The notes below the pieces were generated by a model, which saw only the letters and a program-made list of their open reading frames with translations, was not told the origin of the DNA and did not search any database. A program made the position numbers and the translations under genes. 13,201 nucleotides of DNA from JBCCGI01 sp039029355 (lineage in GTDB: Bacteria > Planctomycetota > UBA1135 > GCA-002686595): NCBI GenBank assembly GCA_039029355.1, contig JBCCGI010000149.1, forward strand, positions 1 to 13,201. The letters run 5' to 3'. Position 1 is the first letter of the stretch, and each line of letters starts with the position of its first letter. Of this stretch, positions 1-7,305 are shown piece by piece.

Positions 1-259
1 CGAGAAGGCCCAGGAGATCGGCCAGGAGCTGCGCCGCAGCGGCTTCACGACCTTCTACGACGAGAAGGGCGCGATCGGCCGCCGCTACCGCCGCCAGGAC
101 GAGGTCGGCACGCCGTACTGCGTGACGGTCGACGGCAACACGCTCCAGGAGGACGTGGTGACCGTGCGCGAGCGCGACTCGATGCAGCAGGAGCGCGTGC
201 CCGTGGCCGAGCTGCGCGCCCACCTTGAGGAGGCGGTGCGCAACTGGCGGCGCGCCTGA
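1..259 (+). CDS. glyQS: Glycyl-tRNA synthetase, alpha2 type, C-terminal fragment
   Basis: The 5' end lies outside the window; reading from base 2 gives 85 residues to TGA at 257-259. Glycyl-tRNA synthetase attaches glycine to tRNA-Gly in the cytoplasm. The visible piece matches the class II anticodon-binding domain at the C-terminus of the dimeric (alpha2) enzyme: a helix (EKAQEIGQELRRSGF), then YDEKGAIGRRYRRQDEVGTP, then TVRERDSMQQERVPVAEL near the end. The pattern 'IGRRYRRQDEVGTPYCVTVD' is the core of this domain, and 'VTVRERDSM' is typical of alpha2 GlyRS rather than of the alpha2-beta2 bacterial form. No catalytic residues are visible because motifs 1-3 lie upstream. Its last codons overlap the proposed start of the following membrane protein gene, so the two may be co-transcribed. 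I am confident of the family; the symbol follows the alpha2-type convention. Confidence 0.93.
   Translation, partial: EKAQEIGQELRRSGFTTFYDEKGAIGRRYRRQDEVGTPYCVTVDGNTLQEDVVTVRERDSMQQERVPVAELRAHLEEAVRNWRRA
227..233 (+). promoter_or_regulatory. Candidate Shine-Dalgarno site for the CTG-started membrane gene
   Basis: GAGGAGG at 227-233 lies inside the 3' end of the glycyl-tRNA synthetase gene, 10 bases before the in-frame CTG at 244. It is the only strong ribosome-binding-like sequence near the open 5' end of the membrane protein frame. It also encodes Glu-Glu in the synthetase, so the match may be incidental. It favours CTG 244 over CTG 256 as the start. Confidence 0.35.
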
Positions 260-2541
260 AGGCTCTGGAGCCGCGCGCCGCGGGGCTCCTCGGGCCCCTC
301 GCGCTGCTGCTCCTCTCGCTTCCGTTCTACGGCCCGCTCTTCAGCCTGGATCAGGCGGCGATCGGGACGGACTACGGGCGCATCTTCCTGCCGCCGCTGC
401 TGCGCGCGCGGGAGGCGCTGTTCGACGGCGAGCTCCTCCTGTGGGATGCGCAGCGCTTCTGCGGCACGCCCCACTGGTCGCTGCCGAACACCGCGCCGGC
501 CTGGCCGCCGCTCCTCCTGGGGATCGCGCTGTTCGGGGCCCTCGGCGGGCTGAACGCCGCCGTGCTCGCGCACCTGGGCTTCGGCGCCTGGGGGACCTCG
601 CGCCTGGCGCGTGCGGCCGGCGCGGACGGGTTTTCGTCGTTCCTCGCCGCCGCGCTCTTCCTGCACGCGCCGTTCACGCGCCTCTTCGCGTACGAGCTGC
701 CGCTCGAGGCGATGGCGATCTCGTTCCTGCCGTGGACGATGCTGCTGATGCTGCGCCAGGGGCAGGGCGCCGACTGGCGCGTGTGCGGCATCGCGGCGGG
801 GCTGCTTTGGGGCGCGGTGCCGTGGTGCGGCGGCTACATCGTGCTGCTCTACGGCTTCCTCGCCTTCGGGCTGATGGCGCTGGTGTTGGCGGTGCTCAGC
901 ACGCCGCCGGACCGCACGCGGGTCGGGGCGCTGCTGCGCGCGGGGGGGATGCTGACGCTCCTCACCCTGGTGTTCGCCGCCGTCGCCGCCGGGCGCATCC
1001 TGCCGACCGCGGCCTGGGCGGCGCTGACCGACCGCGCGGAGGCGTTGCCGTACGAGACGACGCTCGCGGGCGTGCTGCTCGCGCGCGAGTTCTTCGCCGA
1101 TCTCCTGTCCGAAGGCTGGGCCGTGGTGGGGCTCGCCGCCTTCGCGACCGCGGTGGCGTTGGTGCGCCGCCGGCTGCACGCGCTCGCGTTCGTGGCGGTG
1201 CTGGGGCTGGTGGCGGTGCTGACGCTGGGGCTCGTACACCGCTTCGTCTACGACTACGTGCCCGGCTTCGACAAGGTGCGCGATCCGCGGCGCGCGTGGG
1301 TGCTGCTGCCCGGCGTCCTGCCGGTGCTGGCGGCGCTGGGGCTGAAGAGCGTGCGCTCGGCGCTGTCGCGGACGCGGCTCGCGCCGCTGGTCACGCCCGG
1401 GCCGCTGGCCGCCGTGGTGGCGTTGGCTCTGCTGGCGACGCTCGGGTTCGACAACTCGCGCTCGTGGCGGCGGCCCGAGATCATCTCGCTGTCCGAGCGC
1501 ATCGAGGCCAACGAGTTGCACCGCGAGCTGGCGCGGCGCGCGGAGGACGAGCGCCTCTTCCGCGTGCTCGACCGCAAGGACACGCGCCCCAAGCTGAAGC
1601 GCACCGCCGACCTGGTGCGCGCCGGCTACGACCTGCAGTCGGTCGAGGGCGTGATCGGCAACATCCTGGTCGACGCCTACGACTACGGCTTCGTGCAGCC
1701 GGGGCAGCTGATCGGGCCGCGCGTGTGGGGGATGATGAACTGCCGCTACGTGACGTCGATGGAGCCGCTCGACGAGCGCTTCCTGCAGCACGAGGGCACT
1801 TTTGCGGAGGACCCGAACGAGCTCAGCAAGGGCACAGACGGCCCCTACCTCTACCGCAACCGCGCCGAGCTGCCACGCGCCTACCTGGCCGACGCGGCGG
1901 TCGTGCTGCTCGACCCGGTGAAGCCGCAGTCGATCGCGATGCTCGCGAGCGACGCTTGGAGCCCGCGCCGTGCCGTGCTCGCGCGCTCGACGTCGGTGGA
2001 GCTGCTGGAGGCGGACGACGCGCTGCTGTCGCACTTCGCCTCGTTCGTCGCCTGCGAGGAGAACGCACGCGCCGTGAAGCTGCGCGACCGCGTGCGGGCC
2101 CTCGGCGGCCGCTGGCGCGTGCATCCGCCCGAGGGCGTGGCGACGCCTCCGGGCTGGCTCCTGGCCGAGGAGCCCGAGCGCCTCCTTCGGCTCGAAGACC
2201 CGGTCTACGGCTGGCGCGGCGCGCGCGTCGACGTCGGCGGCGACTCGCCCGCGGGCCTGGCCGCGCCGAAGTGGCTCGTGCTGGCGGAGACCTACGCGAT
2301 CTACCCCGGCTGGCGCGCCGAGGTCGACGGCGCCACGGTGCCGCTGTTCCGGGCCAACGGGGCGGCCACCGCGATCCCGCTGCCGGCGGGGGCGCGCGAG
2401 GTCGTGCTCAGCTACTTCCCCGAGGACCTCGGCCTCGGCCTGGCGATCAGCGCCGCAGGCGTCGCGACCGCGCTGGCCGCCCTTTGGAGGCTGCGCGCCG
2501 CGCGCCGCTTGCCCGGCGACTCGGTCCCGGCCGCGACGTAG
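244..2541 (+). CDS. YfhO-like polytopic membrane protein, probable GT-C glycosyltransferase
   Basis: This is a membrane protein of about 765 residues resembling the YfhO family. Known members act in adding sugars to cell-surface polymers, and the family has a GT-C-like fold using lipid-linked sugars outside the membrane. The first ~410 residues are mostly hydrophobic helices. An early extracytoplasmic loop carries Asp43-Tyr44 (GTDYGRIFLPPLL), the position where GT-C enzymes hold a catalytic acid. A soluble region (about 410-730) follows, ending in a YfhO-like block with YPGWRAEVDG (YPGW at 687-690), then a final membrane helix (about 730-749). The start is unusual. The frame is open from the TGA at 226-228, but has no ATG, GTG or TTG until GTG 562, and starting there would delete the first helix and the Asp loop. 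CTG 244 (spaced from GAGGAGG) or CTG 256 (overlapping the upstream TGA) are the best candidates. A 16-bp gap separates it from the SGNH gene, suggesting an operon. Family assignment is by pattern recognition. Confidence 0.8.
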   Translation: MAARLKALEPRAAGLLGPLALLLLSLPFYGPLFSLDQAAIGTDYGRIFLPPLLRAREALFDGELLLWDAQRFCGTPHWSLPNTAPAWPPLLLGIALFGALGGLNAAVLAHLGFGAWGTSRLARAAGADGFSSFLAAALFLHAPFTRLFAYELPLEAMAISFLPWTMLLMLRQGQGADWRVCGIAAGLLWGAVPWCGGYIVLLYGFLAFGLMALVLAVLSTPPDRTRVGALLRAGGMLTLLTLVFAAVAAGRILPTAAWAALTDRAEALPYETTLAGVLLAREFFADLLSEGWAVVGLAAFATAVALVRRRLHALAFVAVLGLVAVLTLGLVHRFVYDYVPGFDKVRDPRRAWVLLPGVLPVLAALGLKSVRSALSRTRLAPLVTPGPLAAVVALALLATLGFDNSRSWRRPEIISLSERIEANELHRELARRAEDERLFRVLDRKDTRPKLKRTADLVRAGYDLQSVEGVIGNILVDAYDYGFVQPGQLIGPRVWGMMNCRYVTSMEPLDERFLQHEGTFAEDPNELSKGTDGPYLYRNRAELPRAYLADAAVVLLDPVKPQSIAMLASDAWSPRRAVLARSTSVELLEADDALLSHFASFVACEENARAVKLRDRVRALGGRWRVHPPEGVATPPGWLLAEEPERLLRLEDPVYGWRGARVDVGGDSPAGLAAPKWLVLAETYAIYPGWRAEVDGATVPLFRANGAATAIPLPAGAREVVLSYFPEDLGLGLAISAAGVATALAALWRLRAARRLPGDSVPAAT

Positions 2542-2557
2542 AATCGCGCGCCCGGCC

Positions 2558-3601
2558 ATGCGCACGCCCGTCCTCCTCGCGCTCTACGTCCTGTCGTTCC
2601 TCGCCTCCGCGGCGGGGCTCCGCGCGCTCCTGGGCTTCCCCGAAGCCTCGGGGCTCAAGCGCAAGCTGGCGCACTACGAGGCGGATCCCGAGGGCTTTGA
2701 GGTGGTGTTCGTCGGGTCGAGCAACGTCCTGTGCTCGGTGCTGCCCGACGTCTTCCGCGAGGAGCTGAAGCTCCGCGGCCACGACGTGCGCGCCTACAAC
2801 CTCGGCGTGCCGGGGATGCTGTCGTTCGAGACCGATCACCTGGTGCGGCACGTGCTGGAGACCCGGCCGGAGCGCCTGCGCTGGATGTTCGTCGAGCTCA
2901 CCGAGTGGCGCCCGGACCCGCGCATGAGCGACCCGACCGAGCGCACGGTCTTCTGGCACACCCCCGAGCGCACCGCGGCGATGCTGGAGACCGCGCGCAG
3001 CTACGAGGGGCTAGGCGGGCGCGAGCTGTTCGACTTCGCGCGCGACCACCTCGAGCTGTGCCTGTGGCGCCTCGGCAACGTGGGCCGGGTGCAGCAGCGG
3101 CTGATGCTGCTGCTCGGCGCGCGCGAGCCCGATCGCTGGACCGGGCTGATGACGCCCGCGGTCGAGGGTGGCTACCTGGCGCTCGAGGAGATCGGGCACG
3201 AGGGCGCTGAGAAGGGGCGCGAGCGCTTTCTGGCCGACATGGGCCGCTACCAGAACCAGGTCGCCGAGCTGCGGAGGCAGGAGGTGCCCGCGGGGCCTCC
3301 CGCGGCACATCTGGTGCCGCCCGCCGAGCGGCAGCTGGCGTTCTTCGAGGGCACCGGGGTCGAGCCGATCCACGTGCTCTTCGCCACCAGCCACCCGACG
3401 CCCACGCTGCTGCAGCTGGGCGCGGAGGAGGGGCCGCTGCCCGAGCTGTGGGCGTTCAATGACCCGCGCGCTCATCCGGAGCTCTACAAGCCGCGCTCGC
3501 GCTACGACAGCCGCCACCTGAACCGCCCCGGCGCCGAGCGGCTGACGCGGCTCCTCGCCCAGCGCTTCGCCGACCACCTCGACCGCGCGCAGGGGCAGTA
3601 G
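2558..3601 (+). CDS. Membrane-anchored SGNH-hydrolase-like protein (AlgJ/AlgX-like), MBOAT partner
   Basis: This 347-residue protein has one N-terminal hydrophobic segment (about residues 3-22) that looks like a signal anchor placing the rest outside the cytoplasm. The SGNH blocks are recognisable but divergent: block I VVFVGSSN (Gly53-Ser54-Ser55-Asn56, with Ser55 the likely nucleophile in place of GDS); block II YNLGVPGM (Gly83); and a C-terminal YDSRHLNRPGAE with the Asp317/His320 pair. Proteins of this type are encoded beside MBOAT acyltransferases (AlgI/AlgJ, PatA/PatB) and move acetyl or other acyl groups onto an exported glycan. Here the MBOAT gene starts on the very next base after the stop, so coupling is likely. 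Start ATG 2558 fits the anchor well, although no clear ribosome-binding site precedes it. A segment of about 180 residues between blocks II and V is not recognised. Transferase, esterase or a non-catalytic role are all possible. Confidence 0.82.
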   Translation: MRTPVLLALYVLSFLASAAGLRALLGFPEASGLKRKLAHYEADPEGFEVVFVGSSNVLCSVLPDVFREELKLRGHDVRAYNLGVPGMLSFETDHLVRHVLETRPERLRWMFVELTEWRPDPRMSDPTERTVFWHTPERTAAMLETARSYEGLGGRELFDFARDHLELCLWRLGNVGRVQQRLMLLLGAREPDRWTGLMTPAVEGGYLALEEIGHEGAEKGRERFLADMGRYQNQVAELRRQEVPAGPPAAHLVPPAERQLAFFEGTGVEPIHVLFATSHPTPTLLQLGAEEGPLPELWAFNDPRAHPELYKPRSRYDSRHLNRPGAERLTRLLAQRFADHLDRAQGQ

Positions 3602-5011
3602 ATGCTCTTCACCGAGCTCCGCTTCTTCGCCTTCTTCCTGGTCGCCCTGGCGGTGTACTGGGGCATGCGCCGCGACGGCTGGCGCAAGACGTGGCTGCTG
3701 GCGTGCTCGTACGTGTTCTACGGCGCATGGGACCCGCGCTTCCTGGCGCTGATCGTCGCCTCGACCGTGATCGACTTCTTCGCCGGCGCGTGGGTGGCGC
3801 GCGCGGCGACTCCCGGACGGCGCCGGCTGGGCGTCGCGGTGAGCCTGGTGGCCAACCTCGGGCTGCTCGGCTTCTTCAAGTACTACAACTTCTTCGTCGA
3901 GTCGGCGGCGGGTCTGCTCGAGGCGTTCGGTTTCGAGCCGTCGCTGAGCACGCTGCGCATCATCCTGCCGGTCGGCATCAGCTTCTACACCTTCCAGACG
4001 CTGAGCTACACGCTCGACATCTACTTCGGGAGCCTGAAGCCGACGAGAAGCCTGCGTGACTTCGCGCTCTTCGTCGCCTTCTTCCCGCAGCTGGTGGCAG
4101 GGCCGATCGTCCGCGCGCGCGACTTCTTGCCGCAGCTCGACAGCGCGCGCCGCTGGGCCGACGTGGCGGTGCGCTCGCACCTGGCGCTGTTCGTCTTCGG
4201 ATTCGTGAAGAAGGCCTGCGTGTCGGACAACGTCGCGATCCTGACCGACCAGGTGTTCGCCTATCCCGAGGCGTATGGGGTACTGGACAAGTGGATGGCC
4301 GTCGGTCTCTACGCCGTCCAGATCTACTGCGACTTCTCCGGCTACACCGACATGGCGATCGCGAGCGCGGGGCTGCTCGGCTACTCGCTGACGCTCAACT
4401 TCAACTTCCCGTTCTTCTCGGTCAGCATCACCGACTTCTGGCGCCGCTGGCACATCTCGATGATGAGCTGGTTCCGCGACTACGTGTACATCGCCTTCGG
4501 CGGCAACCGCGCCGGGACGGTGCGCACGTATTCGAACCTGCTGCTGACGTTCTTCCTCGCCGGCCTGTGGCACGGGGCCAACTGGAACTTCGTGCTGTTC
4601 GGGCTGTTCAACGGCGTCTTCCTGATGGTCGAGCGCTGGGGCATCCGCAACCGCGGCTTCGACCCGTTCCGGCCGCGGCTGTGGGGGCGGGTGTACATGC
4701 TGTGGGTGATCGCGATGAGCTACGTGCTCTTCCGCAACCCCGACTTCCCCGCCGCCTGGACGTACTTCAAGGGGCTCTACTGGAGCCAGCCGCTCGTCGC
4801 CGCCGAGGGCGCGGCGCCCGTCGACCCGCGCTGGTGGCTGGTGGTCTTCGGCTTCGGCTTCGTGCACTGGCTGATGTGGAGGCGGTTCCTGCACCGCTTC
4901 TTCGCGGGGCTGCCCGACTGGGTCGTGGCGGTGGTGCTCGGCGTCCTGACGGCGCTGCTGCTCCCGCTGCTGCCGACCGAGTATCAGCCCTTCATCTACT
5001 TCCAGTTCTAG
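3602..5011 (+). CDS. MBOAT-family membrane O-acyltransferase (AlgI/DltB-like)
   Basis: This 469-residue polytopic protein belongs to the membrane-bound O-acyltransferase family. Members pass an acyl group from a cytoplasmic donor across the membrane to an exported polymer, usually via a partner protein. Diagnostic stretches are FFKYYNFF (91-98), FFPQLVAGPIVRARDFLPQL (160-179), YCDFSGYTDMAIA (242-254), DFWRRWHISMMSWFRDYVYI (278-297; His284) and GLWHGANWNFVLFG (321-334). His324 matches the invariant MBOAT active-site histidine. The N-terminal FTELRFFAFFLVALAVYW and the C-terminal YQPFIYFQF ending are also typical of the AlgI branch. Length is normal for that branch. ATG 3602 directly follows the SGNH stop, with AGGGG at 3591-3595 as ribosome-binding site. 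Together with the SGNH protein and the YfhO-like protein it forms a plausible surface-glycan acylation unit. Which glycan and which acyl group cannot be read from the sequence, so alg gene names are not justified. Confidence 0.95.
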   Translation: MLFTELRFFAFFLVALAVYWGMRRDGWRKTWLLACSYVFYGAWDPRFLALIVASTVIDFFAGAWVARAATPGRRRLGVAVSLVANLGLLGFFKYYNFFVESAAGLLEAFGFEPSLSTLRIILPVGISFYTFQTLSYTLDIYFGSLKPTRSLRDFALFVAFFPQLVAGPIVRARDFLPQLDSARRWADVAVRSHLALFVFGFVKKACVSDNVAILTDQVFAYPEAYGVLDKWMAVGLYAVQIYCDFSGYTDMAIASAGLLGYSLTLNFNFPFFSVSITDFWRRWHISMMSWFRDYVYIAFGGNRAGTVRTYSNLLLTFFLAGLWHGANWNFVLFGLFNGVFLMVERWGIRNRGFDPFRPRLWGRVYMLWVIAMSYVLFRNPDFPAAWTYFKGLYWSQPLVAAEGAAPVDPRWWLVVFGFGFVHWLMWRRFLHRFFAGLPDWVVAVVLGVLTALLLPLLPTEYQPFIYFQF

Positions 5012-5018
5012 GCCGCGA

Positions 5019-5032
5019 CCGCCGGGAGGCGG
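5019..5032 (+). terminator. Short GC hairpin after the MBOAT gene
   Basis: CCGCC (5019-5023) and GGCGG (5028-5032) can form a 5-bp stem with a GGGA loop, 7 bases after the MBOAT stop. There is no T tract, so it is at most a weak terminator or a hairpin protecting the 3' end. It lies just upstream of the proposed htpG promoter, which is the expected position for separating the two units. Confidence 0.25.
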
Positions 5033-5040
5033 CGGGGGCC

Positions 5041-5068
5041 TTGCGTTCGGCGCCACCGGACCTATCCT
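5041..5068 (+). promoter_or_regulatory. Candidate sigma70-type promoter for htpG
   Basis: TTGCGT (5041-5046) and TATCCT (5063-5068) are separated by 16 bp and lie 36 bp upstream of the htpG GTG. The two hexamers each keep four of six consensus positions, which is notable in such GC-rich DNA. Between this promoter and the ribosome-binding site there is an imperfect inverted repeat, CCGAAT (5076-5081) and ATTCCGG (5088-5094), near the expected transcription start. It could be an operator, or chance. No CIRCE element (TTAGCACTC/GAGTGCTAA) is visible, so heat-shock control through HrcA at this site is not supported. Confidence 0.45.
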
Positions 5069-5104
5069 CTTGGCCCCGAATTCCGAGATTCCGGAGGCCT
5101 TCCC

Positions 5105-7012
5105 GTGTCCACGGCAGAGACGATCGCCTTTCAGGCGGAAACCCGCGAGCTGCTTCAGCTCGTCATCCACTCGCTCTATAAGCAGCGCGAGATCTTCCTG
5201 CGCGAGCTGATTTCCAACGCGAGCGACGCGCTCGACAAGCTGCGCTTCGAGGCGTTGACCTCGCCCGAGCTGTACGAGGGCGATGAGCGCCTCGCGATCC
5301 GCCTCGAGGTCGACCCCGACGAGCGCACGCTGCGGGTCATCGACAGCGGCATCGGCATGACGCGCGAGGAGGTGGCCGAGAACATCGGCACCATCGCGCG
5401 CTCCGGCACGCGCGGCTTCGCCGAGGCGCTGCGCGAGCGCGGCTCGGAAGGCGACACGCCGGACTTGATCGGCCAGTTCGGCGTGGGCTTCTACTCCGCC
5501 TTCATGGTCGCCGACGAGGTCGTTCTCGAGACGCGCCGCGCCGGCCAAGCAGGCGGCGTCCGCTGGACCTCGGCCGGCGAGGGGGAGTACACCCTCGAGG
5601 ACGTCGAGCGGCCTGAGCGCGGGACGTCGATCACGCTCAAGCTGCGCGCGCCCGACGCGGACGACGGCGAGCCCCAGCAGGACTTCACCCGCGAGTGGGT
5701 GCTGCGCGACGTGGTGAAGCGCTACTCGGACTTCGTCGGCTATCCGATCGAGATGGACGTCGAGCGCGAGGAGGGCGAGGGCGACGACAAGAAGACCGTC
5801 GAGCGCACCGAGACGCTCAACTCGCAGCGCCCGCTGTGGACGCGGCCGAAGAGCGAGATCGAGGACAGCGAGTACGCCGACTTCTACCGGCACGTGTCGC
5901 ACGACTGGCACGAGCCGCTCGAGACCATCCACACCAAGGCGGAGGGAACGCTCGAGTTCACGGCCCTCCTGTACGTGCCGCGCGAGCGGCCGCACGACCT
6001 GTTCGATCCGACCCGCGGCGGCTCGCGGCTCAACCTGTACGTCAAGCGGGTCTTCATCCTGGCCGACTGTGAGGAGCTGCTCCCGCCGTGGCTGCGCTTC
6101 ATCCGCGGCGTCGTCGACGCGGACGACCTGCCGCTGAACGTGTCGCGCGAGACGCTGCAGGAGAACCGCCAGGTGCGTCAGATCCAGAAGCACCTCGTGC
6201 GCAAGACGCTCGACGCCCTGCGCTCGATGCTGTCGGGCTCGCGCGACGACTACCTCGTCTTCTGGGCGGCCTTCGGCCCGCTGGTGAAGGAGGGCATCTA
6301 CTCCGACAACGACAGCCGCGACGAGCTGGTCAAGCTGCTGCTGGCCGAGTCCACCGCGGGCGACGAGCTGACGACCCTGGAGGAGTACGTCGAGCGCATG
6401 CCCGACGGCCAGGAGGAGATCTACGTGCTCCCGGCCGCCGACCGCGCCGCCGCGGAGCGCTCGCCGCACCTGGAGGGCGTCCGCTCGCGTGGCTTCGAGG
6501 TGCTGTTCCTCGTCGACCCGATCGACGAGTTCGTGCTACAGCGCCTGACCGAGTTCGACGGCAAGAAGGTCCGCTCGATCGACAAGGGCGGCCTCGAGCT
6601 CGAAGAGGACGACGAGGCGCGCGAGGCGCGCGAGGAGAAGCAGAAGGCCCTCGGCCCGCTGCTCGAGCTGGTGCGCAAGGAGCTGGCGGACGAGATCGAG
6701 GAGGTCCGCTTCTCGGCGCGCCTGACCGACAGCCCGGCGGTCCTGGTCTCGGCCGAGAACTCGCTGTCGCCCCAGGTCGAGCGCATGCTGCGCGAGACCG
6801 GCCAGGACGTGCCCGAGCAGAAGCGCGTGCTCGAGCTGAACCCCGGCCACCCGCTGGTCGAGAAGCTGCGCGACCTGTCGGCGGACGACGCGACCTTCGC
6901 GCGCTTCTCCGACTACTGCGCCCTGCTCCACGGGCAGGCGCTCCTGGCCGAGGGCTCGGCGCTGAAGGACCCCGGTCGCTTCAGCCGCCTGGTCACCGAC
7001 CTGATGGTCTAG
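5105..7012 (+). CDS. htpG: Molecular chaperone HtpG (Hsp90 family)
   Basis: The 635-residue product is bacterial Hsp90, an ATP-dependent cytoplasmic chaperone that works as a dimer. The N-terminal ATPase (GHKL) domain shows FLRELISNASDALDKLRF (Glu34 as the catalytic residue, Asn38), DSGIGM (80-85), GTIARSGTRGF (95-105) and the ATP lid GQFGVGFYSAF (123-133). The middle domain carries LPLNVSRETLQENRQVRQI, with Arg348 corresponding to the catalytic arginine of HtpG. The acidic C-terminal third fits the dimerisation domain. Length is normal for HtpG (about 620-650) and all key residues are intact. GTG 5105 is chosen because the protein start aligns with other HtpG proteins (short lead, then ETIAFQAETRELLQLVIHSL) and GGAGG at 5093-5097 sits 7 bases upstream. 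It appears to be a single-gene unit with its own promoter and a strong hairpin after the stop. Confidence 0.98.
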   Translation: MSTAETIAFQAETRELLQLVIHSLYKQREIFLRELISNASDALDKLRFEALTSPELYEGDERLAIRLEVDPDERTLRVIDSGIGMTREEVAENIGTIARSGTRGFAEALRERGSEGDTPDLIGQFGVGFYSAFMVADEVVLETRRAGQAGGVRWTSAGEGEYTLEDVERPERGTSITLKLRAPDADDGEPQQDFTREWVLRDVVKRYSDFVGYPIEMDVEREEGEGDDKKTVERTETLNSQRPLWTRPKSEIEDSEYADFYRHVSHDWHEPLETIHTKAEGTLEFTALLYVPRERPHDLFDPTRGGSRLNLYVKRVFILADCEELLPPWLRFIRGVVDADDLPLNVSRETLQENRQVRQIQKHLVRKTLDALRSMLSGSRDDYLVFWAAFGPLVKEGIYSDNDSRDELVKLLLAESTAGDELTTLEEYVERMPDGQEEIYVLPAADRAAAERSPHLEGVRSRGFEVLFLVDPIDEFVLQRLTEFDGKKVRSIDKGGLELEEDDEAREAREEKQKALGPLLELVRKELADEIEEVRFSARLTDSPAVLVSAENSLSPQVERMLRETGQDVPEQKRVLELNPGHPLVEKLRDLSADDATFARFSDYCALLHGQALLAEGSALKDPGRFSRLVTDLMV

Positions 7013-7036
7013 CCGGGCTACGCAACGCCAACGTTT

Positions 7037-7068
7037 CGCCTTTCCGTGCCTTTTGGCGCGGGAGGGCG
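7037..7068 (+). terminator. Strong hairpin 24 bp after htpG, probable 3' end or terminator
   Basis: The arms 7037-7050 and 7055-7068 pair over 14 consecutive positions around a TTTT loop (CCGTGCC/GGCGCGG next to the loop). Four pairs (7041:7064, 7043:7062, 7047:7058 and the wobble pattern around them) are G-U type in plus-strand RNA and would be mismatches in the complementary RNA, so the structure favours plus-strand transcripts, in line with htpG. No U tract follows, so intrinsic termination is uncertain; transcript-end protection is also possible. An alternative pairing exists between GTTTCGC (7033-7039) and GCGAAAC (7071-7077). Confidence 0.5.
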
Positions 7069-7086
7069 GCGCGAAACTTGTGGCTC

Positions 7087-7233
7087 TTGCGCTGAGGTGC
7101 AGCGCATAGTTGTGGGTGTCCCACGATTGGGCGCTCAGCCGCAATCTTCTGAGGCGCTGCGGGCTGCGCACGACGGAAACCCGCGAACGCTGTCGAAGAG
7201 ACTGGCGTGGCGGGAGCCGTCCGTACCAGCCAG
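7087..7233 (+). ncRNA. Candidate structured RNA or structured 5' leader
   Basis: The gap 7013-7305 has no supported gene but contains three consecutive foldable elements. (1) 7087-7144: TTGC-GCTG pairs with CAGC-C-GCAA (one bulged C); after a 6-base bulge, AGCGC-A-TAGTTGTGGG (7101-7116) pairs with CCCACGATTG-G-GCGCT (7120-7135) around a TGT loop. This gives about 23 pairs, three of them G-U. (2) 7145-7199: TCTTC closes against GAAGA, with GCGGG (7159-7163) against CCCGC (7180-7184) inside. (3) 7202-7233: CTGGC-TGG against CCA-GCCAG, plus three inner pairs. It could be a small RNA, a leader controlling the short protein at 7306, or a dispersed repeat. It matches no RNA family that I recognise. 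The rest of the gap, 7234-7305, is purine-rich and shows nothing else definite. Confidence 0.35.
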
Positions 7234-7305
7234 CCGGAACGCACGCCTCACCTCGCACCCCCGAAAAAGCCGGAAGACAGTGGAACAGACGAAAGACAGG
7301 TCCGG

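Noticed and set aside
85..2565. An 826-codon open frame on the minus strand
   Set aside because: It is the antisense shadow of the glycyl-tRNA synthetase end and the YfhO-like gene; Arg/Gln/His-rich translation without any recognisable domain.
5076..5094. Possible CIRCE-like heat-shock operator before htpG
   Set aside because: The inverted repeat CCGAAT/ATTCCGG is short and imperfect and does not match the TTAGCACTC/GAGTGCTAA consensus.
3011..6469. A 1152-codon open frame on the minus strand
   Set aside because: It lies opposite the SGNH, MBOAT and HtpG genes, all with clear family motifs. Its translation is a low-complexity mix of Arg, His, Gln, Glu and Ala, as expected for an antisense frame in GC-rich DNA.
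6993..7258. Minus-strand open frames crossing the gap after htpG
   Set aside because: They run into the htpG 3' end in antisense, have no ribosome-binding site or family signal, and the G-U asymmetry of the hairpins favours plus-strand RNA instead.
7013..7305. Possible tRNA, tmRNA or integron attC site in the structured gap
   Set aside because: There is no T-loop GTTCRANTC-like box, no CCA-type cloverleaf, no tmRNA ends, and no paired attC core sites. The hairpins fit a different, unrecognised structure.
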